Source: SVQP01 sp045652835 (lineage in GTDB: Bacteria > Bacillota > Clostridia > Oscillospirales > CAG-272). From it: 6,425 nucleotides of DNA. The translations under genes and the position numbers were made by a program. This document shows positions 1-5,275 of the stretch, piece after piece. The notes beneath the pieces were generated by a model. The model saw only the letters and a program-made list of their open reading frames with translations, had not been told where the DNA came from and made no database searches. Location of the stretch: the NCBI GenBank assembly GCA_045652835.1, contig JAZOLE010000088.1:1-6425 (forward strand), written 5' to 3'. Every line of letters starts with the position of its first letter. Positions within the stretch are counted from its first letter, which is position 1.

Positions 1-104
1 ACGTTTGCCAGATAATCGGGATAGGTTTCTGCGCCGACTCCCAGCGTCAGCATGCCAAGCAGCAGTGCGCATACCATCCATAAAACAATAATTTTCGTTC
101 TCAT
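1..104 (-). CDS. Secreted/anchored protein, N-terminal fragment; possibly TPM-domain (YdjH/YgcG-like)
   Basis: Only the first 34 codons are in the window; the gene runs off the left edge. The visible part is a classic signal peptide: Arg2 and Lys4, a hydrophobic core at about residues 5-22, and a plausible signal peptidase I site after Val-Gly-Ala at residue 25, followed by ETYPDYLAN. The start ATG overlaps the TGA of the upstream zinc-ribbon gene (ATGA), so translation is probably coupled; there is only a G-rich, weak Shine-Dalgarno before it. No catalytic domain can be seen. By analogy with B. subtilis, where a zinc-ribbon gene (ydjG) is followed by the TPM-domain gene ydjH, a TPM-domain membrane protein is the best guess. 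That identification rests on context, not on sequence. Confidence 0.6.
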   Translation of the reverse strand, partial: MRTKIIVLWMVCALLLGMLTLGVGAETYPDYLAN

Positions 105-1150
105 AGCAGCACCCACCCCACAGCAAAGACTAATGCCGCAACGGCGGCTGCAACCGCGGCAAACGTGCATGCCAGCTTGGCCTTACTGATCGGCAGCTCG
201 CCGTACACCTTGCCCGTGTATCCGTTCATGGCATACTTGTATATCTGTCCGTTCTTATCGCGATAGGTCAGCACCCACACGGGCATCAGCGCGTATTCCC
301 AATGGCTTTGGTGAATATGCAGGCGCGGACGCGTGCCGGACACCTCTCCGTTGATGGTGCCGCGCAGCAAGGTATCCGCATAATTCTGCATGCGCTCTCT
401 GATCTCTTCGCTCAAGGATTCGCGCTCCACGTCGTGCTTTTTTGCCAAAAAGCCTGTCAGATACGGTGCGGAAAACTCCTCAAGCGACTCGGAGGGGTAC
501 GGCAGCACGCCCTCCAGCATCTCCTTATCCTCGGTGGAAAGCGCGCTTGTTACGATATCCTCAAAGTGGATCTCGCCCTCGCGCTCAAACCCAAGGCGCG
601 TGGTCTCGGTATACTTGACGTTGCCGATGATCCAGGTACGGATGCGCGTGCCCTCAGCCTTGAGTGCCGCCGAGCTGTCCGCATCGGTGACCCAGAAGGG
701 ATAGTACACGCCCGTGATCTTTTCCACCTGCTCGGCGCAGAAATAATCGCGCGGCACGTAGCGGTGGCTCTTGGCGTATTTCAAAAACTTTTCAATCGCT
801 TGCTGCTTGCCGAATTTAAAAGGAATGACCTTATCGGGGCGGAATGCGCCCGACAGCTTATCCGAGAGCACCACGGGATTGTGGCAGAAATAGCAGAAGT
901 CGGCAACCGTTTCGCCGTCTGCCATGACCTCCGCACCGCAAGAGGGGCACTCGTACGCGCGCATCTGCTCACGAAACGCCTCATCCTGCGCTTCTTTCTC
1001 TTGCGCTCGCTCGGCACTGCCCGATGCGTCCAGCTCGTCCTTTGCAAAGTCGGAAAGACAGAAATCGCAAGCGAATTTACCCTTCTCGGCATCAAAGATC
1101 AAGCCCGCGCCGCAATTCGGACATTGATAGATTACAGTCGTCTGTTCCAT
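101..1150 (-). CDS. Double zinc-ribbon (TFIIB-type) protein with C-terminal membrane anchor, YdjG-like
   Basis: A 349-residue protein. The N-terminus carries two four-cysteine zinc ribbons: CPNC/CDFC (Cys10, 13, 28, 31) and CPSC/CYFC (Cys68, 71, 86, 89), joined by a charged, Glu/Ala-rich linker. A middle domain follows with the family-typical stretches GVYYPFWV (near 148) and a YALMPVWVLTYRD block before NGYTGKVYGELPIS. The last ~24 residues (326-349) form one hydrophobic segment reaching the very C-terminus, so the zinc domains should face the cytoplasm. In B. subtilis the homologous YdjG acts with YdjH and YdjI to hold PspA at the membrane; that role here is inference. The gene lies 15 bases after the SPFH gene and overlaps the next gene by ATGA, so the three form one operon. 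Two ATGs are adjacent (1153 and 1150). The AGGG at 1156-1159 is 2 bases from the first and 5 from the second, so the second is preferred. Confidence 0.88.
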   Translation of the reverse strand: MEQTTVIYQCPNCGAGLIFDAEKGKFACDFCLSDFAKDELDASGSAERAQEKEAQDEAFREQMRAYECPSCGAEVMADGETVADFCYFCHNPVVLSDKLSGAFRPDKVIPFKFGKQQAIEKFLKYAKSHRYVPRDYFCAEQVEKITGVYYPFWVTDADSSAALKAEGTRIRTWIIGNVKYTETTRLGFEREGEIHFEDIVTSALSTEDKEMLEGVLPYPSESLEEFSAPYLTGFLAKKHDVERESLSEEIRERMQNYADTLLRGTINGEVSGTRPRLHIHQSHWEYALMPVWVLTYRDKNGQIYKYAMNGYTGKVYGELPISKAKLACTFAAVAAAVAALVFAVGWVLL

Positions 1151-1165
1151 CATAGCCCTGCGAAC

Positions 1166-2455
1166 TTATGCGCGCTTTGTGCCGCACTCATGGCAAAACT
1201 TGCCCGTGCCGATGTTCTTGTATCCGCATTCGGAGCAGAACCAACTATCGTCCACAGGTCTCTTTGCACCGCATTCGGAGCAGAACTTGCCTGTATTGAC
1301 CGCTCCGCAGGAGCAAGTCCAGCCTGCAGGCGTCTCGGGCTTCTTTGCGCCACACTCGGAGCAGAACTTGCCCTGAGTGGTAGCACCGCAAGCGCACTTC
1401 CAGCCACTTGCTGCAGCTGCAGTCTCGGCAGCAGCCTTCTTCTGCTCTGCATCACGCGCCATTTGTGCGCGATTGGACTCGCTTGCAGCAGCCATAAAGC
1501 CACCGCCTGCGTTCATGCCCATGCCCATACCCATAAATGCCTGCGCAGAACCGTTTGCATTGCTGCCAGCAGCCTCAAAGCCGCGCGCCATTGCGCCCTG
1601 CACGTAGCCCTCGCGGATGGACGCATCGCCCAGCATTGCGCCCTGATTGCGCATGTTGATCAGCTGCTTGCTCTCCTCATCATACGAAACGCTGGCAATA
1701 CCAACCGACAGCACTTCCATGCCGCGCATAGCCTTCCAATCGGCATCCAGCTCGTTTGCCATGTAGGTAGACAGCTCGCGCGACTTGCTTGCCACGTAGG
1801 AGATACGGATGCCGTCAGCCGACATGCGGTTGATGGCTGCCTGCAAAGCCTCCAGAAATTCGGCCAGATACTGCTCGTTGATGCTGCTGATCTCTACGCG
1901 ATCCGCGTTCTTGGGCAGCACCTCGGTATAAAACTTGATAGGATCGGTGATCTTGATCGAATACGTACCGTGTGCACGCAGGAAAAGCTCTGCGTTATAG
2001 AAGTTATCAAAATAGTTGACGGGAGAGCGCGTGCCAAAGCGAATGCCCTTGATCTCCTGCAAATTGATAAAGTACGCCTTTTGCGCGTAAGAGGGCACGC
2101 CACCAAACTTGACGCGCGAGAACGCCTCCTTGAGCGCATCGCCAAACTCGCCGCCAAACAGCGAGGGAGCCGAGGAATTGCTGACCTTGAAATAGCCGGG
2201 CTCGGCAGTATAGTCCACCACCTTGCCTCCATCCACCAGCATCATAAACTGACCGGGATATACGTGAATGATAGAGCCGTTGGAAATCGTGTCCGCCGTG
2301 CCCTTTTTGTTATTGTTTCTCTTGTCGCCGTTGCGCACCGTCACACCCTTGGTAAATACCGTGGTGTCGCCCATGGAATCGGCCTCGATAACCTCCAACC
2401 ATTGATCGGCAAGCGCGCCGCCTGCGGCGTGAAGTGCTGCTCTGATAATGCCCAT
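1166..2455 (-). CDS. SPFH-domain protein with three C-terminal zinc ribbons, YdjI-like
   Basis: A 429-residue protein of the SPFH/'virion core' family (B. subtilis YdjI type), related to stomatin, prohibitin and flotillin scaffolds. The SPFH-like body spans roughly residues 20-275, including YPGQFMMLVDGGKVV (66-80), the EIKGIRFGT strand and a helical stretch ending YDEESKQLINMRNQGAML. A Gly/Met-rich segment with MGMGMGM at 308-314 and an Ala/Glu/Lys helix lead to three zinc ribbons. They begin at Trp352 (Cys354, 356, 365, 368), Trp379 (Cys381, 383, 392, 395) and Trp405 (Cys407, 410, 421, 424). The first two use CxC and the third CxxC. No signal peptide or clear membrane helix is present, so membrane association would be through partners, as in B. 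subtilis, where YdjI needs YdjG/YdjH. AAGGAGG at 2464-2470, 8 bases before the ATG, fixes the start. It is the first gene of the cluster; no promoter is visible between it and the hairpin array upstream. Confidence 0.9.
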   Translation of the reverse strand: MGIIRAALHAAGGALADQWLEVIEADSMGDTTVFTKGVTVRNGDKRNNNKKGTADTISNGSIIHVYPGQFMMLVDGGKVVDYTAEPGYFKVSNSSAPSLFGGEFGDALKEAFSRVKFGGVPSYAQKAYFINLQEIKGIRFGTRSPVNYFDNFYNAELFLRAHGTYSIKITDPIKFYTEVLPKNADRVEISSINEQYLAEFLEALQAAINRMSADGIRISYVASKSRELSTYMANELDADWKAMRGMEVLSVGIASVSYDEESKQLINMRNQGAMLGDASIREGYVQGAMARGFEAAGSNANGSAQAFMGMGMGMNAGGGFMAAASESNRAQMARDAEQKKAAAETAAAASGWKCACGATTQGKFCSECGAKKPETPAGWTCSCGAVNTGKFCSECGAKRPVDDSWFCSECGYKNIGTGKFCHECGTKRA

Positions 2456-2490
2456 ATGTAGGTCCTCCTTGTATAAATGTCTTTTTATCC

Positions 2491-2574
2491 ATCCGCCGCA
2501 CGGCGGATTTCATCGCGAAGCGATTTCATCCACAAAAGTGGATTTCATCCGCTCCCGTCAGGGGCGGATTTCAT
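2491..2574. repeat. Tandem array of four hairpins separated by TTC (ATTTCAT linker)
   Basis: Four inverted repeats follow one another. They are 2491-2508 (ATCCGCCG/CGGCGGAT), 2512-2524 (ATCGC, loop GAA, GCGAT), 2528-2543 (ATCCAC, loop AAAA, GTGGAT) and 2547-2569 (ATCCGCTCC, loop CGTCA, GGGGCGGAT, one G-T pair). Every stem begins and ends with AT and consecutive stems are separated by exactly TTC. The heptamer ATTTCAT therefore occurs at 2507, 2523, 2542 and 2568. Stem sequences and loop lengths differ while pairing is kept. No stem is followed by a T-tract in the minus direction, so these are not ordinary terminators. The array lies between prfC and the SPFH gene, 36 bases upstream of the latter's ATG. 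Its function is unknown; an intergenic repeat family or an RNA-processing or stability element are possibilities. Confidence 0.85.
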
Positions 2575-2578
2575 TTTT

Positions 2579-2645
2579 GCGCGGTGGAAACACCCGCGCT
2601 ACGGGGTTTCGGATGTTCCGTAGGGACCGGCGTCCGCGACGGTCC
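2579..2645. repeat. Three abutting hairpins downstream of prfC
   Basis: Three further inverted repeats abut one another. The first is 2579-2599 (GCGCGG-TG, GAAA loop, CA-C-CCGCGC; one bulged C). The second is 2599-2623 (CTACGG ... CCGTAG, with possible extra G-T pairs). The third is 2624-2645 (GGACCG, 10-base loop, CGGTCC). They fill the space between the ATTTCAT array and the prfC stop codon, which is only 4 bases from the last stem. The last stem is followed by TTTTT in the plus direction only, so it would not terminate prfC. The style (GC-rich arms, no TTC linker) differs from the neighbouring array, suggesting a second repeat type placed next to it. Confidence 0.7.
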
Positions 2646-2649
2646 GTTT

Positions 2650-4251
2650 TTACGCGTTGCTACCGTAAGGCAAAAGCTCCAAGCCCTCGTTGTGCTCCAG
2701 CGCCCACGTCACTGCCCAGTTACCCGGGAACAGCAAAAGATCGTTGCCGCGCACGTCCTGAATCCACTTGGTCTCAGCCGACAGCTTGAGCTTGGACGGG
2801 TCAACGTCCTTGCCACCCACGTAACGAATGATATCGTACGGGATCTCACGCTGAATATAACCCACGCCGTACTCGGTCTGCATGCGGAACTTGAGTACGT
2901 CATACTGCAGCACGCCAACCACGCCCACGATCACGCGCTCCATACCCGAATTAGGCTCAAAGAAGATACGAATCGCACCCTCTTGGGCGATCTGCATCAT
3001 GCCCTTGGCAAACTGCTTACGCTTCATGGAGTCGATCTGCTCGACAAACGCGAAATGCTCGGGGGTAAAGTTGGGAATGCCCTCGTACGCCACCTTCATG
3101 CCGGGTGCACAGATGGTGTCACCAATTGAGAAAATGCCCGGGTCAAACACACCGATGATATCTCCCGCATACGCCACCTCGACGCCCTCGCGCTCCTGCG
3201 CCATCATCTGCTGCGGCTGCGCAAGCTTGATGTTCTTGCCGCCCTGCACGTGGAAATATTCCTTGCTGCGCTCAAACTTGCCCGAGCAGATACGCATAAA
3301 GGCAATTCTGTCGCGGTGCGCCTTGTTCATGTTTGCCTGAATTTTGAATACGAATGCCGAGAAGCGTTCGTCTGTCGCTTCAATCTCCACGTCTCCCGCC
3401 TTGTGAGAGAGCGGAGGCGTGGTCATCTGCAAAAAGCTTTCGAGGAACGGCTCAATACCGAAGTTGTTCAGCGCCGAGCCGAAGAATACGGGAGAGAGCT
3501 TACCTGCGCGCACCAGATCAAGGTCAAAACCAAAGTCCGCTACGTCCAAAAGCTCGATCTGCTCGGTCAGGTTCTCGCGCAAACGCTCACCGATCATCTC
3601 GTCCAGGCGCTCGGTGTCCTCAAGATCCACCGCAATGCCCTGCAGACGGTTTCTGCCGCCGTGGAAGTTGTCAAAGGTCAGAATCTGCTTTTTCTCGCGA
3701 TCGTAAACGCCCTTGAACTCCACGCCGCAGCCGATCGGCCAATTCATAGGATAGGTGCGAATGCCGAACTCCTGCTCCAGCTCGTCGAGCAGATCCAGCG
3801 GATCGCGCGCCTCGCGGTCCAGCTTGTTGATAAAGGTAAAGATCGGAATGCCGCGCATTGCACAGACCTTGAACAGCTTGCGCGTCTGCGCCTCGATACC
3901 CTTTGCCGCGTCAATGACCATGACCGCGCTGTCGGCAGCCATGAGCGTACGGTAGGTGTCCTCCGAGAAGTCCTGGTGTCCGGGGGTATCCAGAATGTTG
4001 ATGCAGTAGCCGTTGTAGTTGAACTGCATGACGGACGAGGAAACCGAAATACCTCTCTGCTTCTCCAGCTCCATCCAGTCCGAAACGGCGTGCTTGTCGC
4101 TGTGCTTGCCCTTAACCGAGCCTGCGGTCTGGATCGCACCGCCGTACAGAAGGAACTTTTCTGTCAGCGTGGTCTTACCTGCGTCAGGGTGCGAAATGAT
4201 GGCAAACGTGCGGCGTTTTTCAATTTCGTGTGCGCTTTGTGTATCAATCAT
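2650..4251 (-). CDS. prfC: Peptide chain release factor 3 (RF3 GTPase)
   Basis: A 533-residue translational GTPase that recycles RF1/RF2 from the ribosome after peptide release. The G domain is clear: the P-loop SHPDAGKTT (residues 20-28), the switch I region ending KQRGISVSSSV (64-74), DTPGHQDF (88-95) and NKLD (142-145). The switch I wording RGISVSSS and the G3 context HQDFSEDTYRTL separate RF3 from EF-G and TetM-type proteins. The domain II/III portion continues to the C-terminus with no interruption, and the length matches the family's ~530 residues. The reading frame stays open upstream to an ATG at 4410, but homology begins at MIDTQS, the AAGAGG ribosome binding site lies 11 bases before it, and the promoter at 4291-4319 lies inside the longer frame. 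The start at 4251 is therefore chosen. No T-tract terminator follows the stop codon. Confidence 0.96.
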   Translation of the reverse strand: MIDTQSAHEIEKRRTFAIISHPDAGKTTLTEKFLLYGGAIQTAGSVKGKHSDKHAVSDWMELEKQRGISVSSSVMQFNYNGYCINILDTPGHQDFSEDTYRTLMAADSAVMVIDAAKGIEAQTRKLFKVCAMRGIPIFTFINKLDREARDPLDLLDELEQEFGIRTYPMNWPIGCGVEFKGVYDREKKQILTFDNFHGGRNRLQGIAVDLEDTERLDEMIGERLRENLTEQIELLDVADFGFDLDLVRAGKLSPVFFGSALNNFGIEPFLESFLQMTTPPLSHKAGDVEIEATDERFSAFVFKIQANMNKAHRDRIAFMRICSGKFERSKEYFHVQGGKNIKLAQPQQMMAQEREGVEVAYAGDIIGVFDPGIFSIGDTICAPGMKVAYEGIPNFTPEHFAFVEQIDSMKRKQFAKGMMQIAQEGAIRIFFEPNSGMERVIVGVVGVLQYDVLKFRMQTEYGVGYIQREIPYDIIRYVGGKDVDPSKLKLSAETKWIQDVRGNDLLLFPGNWAVTWALEHNEGLELLPYGSNA

Positions 4252-4290
4252 GTTGTGTGTATCCTCTTGAAAAAAATAGTTATTCATATT

Positions 4291-4319
4291 ATTATAACAC
4301 ATTTTTTGCGCAAATGCAA
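4291..4319 (-). promoter_or_regulatory. Sigma-A-type promoter for prfC, extended -10
   Basis: On the minus strand, TTGCAT (4314-4319) and TATAAT (4291-4296) are separated by 17 bases, and TGT directly precedes the -10 (extended -10, TGnTATAAT). Transcription would begin near 4284 and give a ~33-base leader before the prfC ATG. The spacer contains a perfect palindrome, TTTGCGCAAA (4305-4314). Confidence 0.75.
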
Positions 4320-4361
4320 GTGCCGCGCGCGGATTTGGGCAAAACAGACGCAGAAAAATAC

Positions 4362-4390
4362 TTGCGCTTGATATGTTTTTATGATATAAT
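4362..4390 (+). promoter_or_regulatory. Sigma-A-type promoter for the 137-residue membrane protein, extended -10
   Basis: TTGCGC (4362-4367), a 17-base spacer, then TATAAT (4385-4390) preceded by TGA, giving TGnTATAAT. The -35 is weak (three of six matches to TTGACA) and the extended -10 would compensate. A start near 4397 leaves a ~25-base leader carrying AAGGAGGG at 4409-4416. Confidence 0.78.
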
Positions 4391-4421
4391 AGTGTAAAGT
4401 CGGTAAACAAGGAGGGATTGC

Positions 4422-4835
4422 ATGAAAAAGCTAAAAGAATTATCGGAAAACGATCAGATCATTCTGTGCGCAGTTGTGCTTTCATTGGTAGGCGCAGGTC
4501 TTTCCGCTCTGTTTTTTCTGCAATATATCAAATGGAACAATACCGTCTTGACCGTCGCGACAGCCGTTTTTTCCCTTGCATACATGACCGGCAGCATGAT
4601 CTTGCTTGGAAAAATGAATAGCGCAATTGACCTTAATTGGAAGGTCCCCGTACTGTTTCCCCTGAGTTATATCGCTATTGTGTTCTTGATCTTGCTATTC
4701 CTTGTGCACAAGCAGATCCCCGAAAATCCCATGCGCATTCTCGATTGCCTTATGTGGAGCATCTACACCATGCCGTCCTTCATCATTGTGATCGTGCTCG
4801 TTATCCTTGTGATAGCTGCCATGAGCTATGCGTGA
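4422..4835 (+). CDS. Small four-helix membrane protein of unknown function
   Basis: A 137-residue protein I do not recognise. It starts with a short charged head (MKKLKELSENDQ) and then has four hydrophobic segments at about 13-33, 42-62, 75-95 and 113-134. The loops are short: residues 63-73 hold KMNSAIDLNWK and 96-108 hold the HKQIPENPMRI loop. There is no signal-peptide cleavage site, and no conserved catalytic motif or cysteine pair stands out. The start is secure: AAGGAGGG lies 5 bases before the ATG, downstream of an extended -10 promoter. It is the only plus-strand gene in the window, diverges from prfC, and ends before a bidirectional terminator, so it appears to be transcribed alone. 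Confidence 0.85.
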   Translation: MKKLKELSENDQIILCAVVLSLVGAGLSALFFLQYIKWNNTVLTVATAVFSLAYMTGSMILLGKMNSAIDLNWKVPVLFPLSYIAIVFLILLFLVHKQIPENPMRILDCLMWSIYTMPSFIIVIVLVILVIAAMSYA

Positions 4836-4841
4836 AAAACA

Positions 4842-4889
4842 AAATGGGCGCTGTCTCAAACCATTCGAGACGGCTCCCATTTATTTTTT
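4842..4889. terminator. Bidirectional intrinsic terminator
   Basis: A long hairpin has arms 4842-4857 (AAATGGGCGCTGTCTC) and 4867-4882 (GAGACGGCTCCCATTT) and a 9-base loop. The 16 positions pair with one C/T mismatch and one G-T pair. TTTTTT follows on the plus strand (4884-4889). On the minus strand the hairpin is followed by TTTTGTTTTT. It should stop both the plus-strand 137-residue gene (ending 4835) and the minus-strand small-protein operon (ending 4896). Confidence 0.92.
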
Positions 4890-4895
4890 GTAAAA

Positions 4896-5093
4896 TCAGC
4901 CTTGTTTCTTGTTTTTCTTGGCGTCAATGATCCAACAGACGATATTGGCGGCAAGACAAATGATATTGATCACCAAAAACGCGATGAACAGCGGCGCAGG
5001 TTGCTGCAAAAGCGACGTAACCGACCAACAAAGCGCCCCCAGCGAGGTAATCATGCAAACGATCCAGAAAAACATGTTGTTATTTTTCTCCAT
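4896..5093 (-). CDS. Small two-helix membrane protein (65 residues), unknown
   Basis: A 65-residue protein with two hydrophobic segments (about residues 8-28 and 35-55), a short polar head (MEKNNN) and a lysine-rich tail ending KKNKKQG. The positive tail predicts cytoplasmic ends with both helices forming a hairpin. It is not recognised as a known family. AAGGAGGT (5098-5105) sits 4 bases before the ATG and overlaps the stop codon of the 32-residue gene upstream, so the two are a tight operon. It ends just before the bidirectional terminator. Confidence 0.82.
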   Translation of the reverse strand: MEKNNNMFFWIVCMITSLGALCWSVTSLLQQPAPLFIAFLVINIICLAANIVCWIIDAKKNKKQG

Positions 5094-5103
5094 ACCTACC
5101 TCC

Positions 5104-5202
5104 TTAACCCAAAAACCGCATCAACAGCATGATGCCAACCGTAGCCATAGAGGTAAGCGTTGCAAGCATTGCAACAATGACGTGGATATCCTTTCCTTTC
5201 AT
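5104..5202 (-). CDS. Single-helix small membrane protein (32 residues), unknown
   Basis: A 32-residue open frame beginning MKGKDIHVIVAML and ending LLMRFLG. The charged head (Lys2, Lys4, Asp5) is followed by one continuous hydrophobic stretch at about residues 7-28, as in small single-pass membrane proteins. Support that it is a gene comes from three signals. AGGAGGT (5207-5213) lies 4 bases before the ATG. A near-perfect promoter lies just upstream. Its TAA overlaps the ribosome binding site of the 65-residue gene, leaving a 10-base gap. Function is unknown. Confidence 0.78.
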   Translation of the reverse strand: MKGKDIHVIVAMLATLTSMATVGIMLLMRFLG

Positions 5203-5241
5203 AGAAACCTCCTAACTAAAAATGGGTATTCTCTATCTTCG

Positions 5242-5270
5242 AGTATAGCACATACTTTTCACGCTGTCAA
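5242..5270 (-). promoter_or_regulatory. Consensus sigma-A promoter for the small membrane-protein operon
   Basis: On the minus strand TTGACA (5265-5270), 17 bases, then TATACT (5242-5247), preceded by TGC as an extended -10. Transcription would start near 5235, about 33 bases before the 32-residue gene. The -35 box begins only 5 bases beyond the stop codon of the esterase gene. No terminator separates that gene from this operon, so some read-through is likely. Confidence 0.88.
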
Positions 5271-5275
5271 CAATC

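Noticed and set aside
302..2461. 719-codon open frame on the plus strand opposite the SPFH and zinc-ribbon genes
   Set aside because: It runs antisense across two well-supported genes, has a Cys/His/Ala/Leu-rich composition typical of reversed GC-rich coding DNA, and lacks a ribosome binding site.
2470..2477. TTTATA/TATACA on the minus strand as a -10 box for the SPFH gene
   Set aside because: It abuts the ribosome binding site, so a transcript would start within or past it, and no -35 box lies 17 bases upstream.
2491..2574. CRISPR array
   Set aside because: Only a 7-base element recurs and the parts between are self-complementary stems of 5-9 bp, not spacers of constant length.
2624..2651. 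Hairpin followed by TTTTT, resembling a plus-strand terminator
   Set aside because: No plus-strand gene lies upstream. For prfC on the minus strand the T-tract is on the wrong side. It is listed as part of the hairpin repeat instead.
3250..4371. 373-codon open frame on the plus strand opposite prfC
   Set aside because: It lies antisense to the clearly identified RF3 gene and extends over the prfC promoter; it shows no domain and no ribosome binding site.
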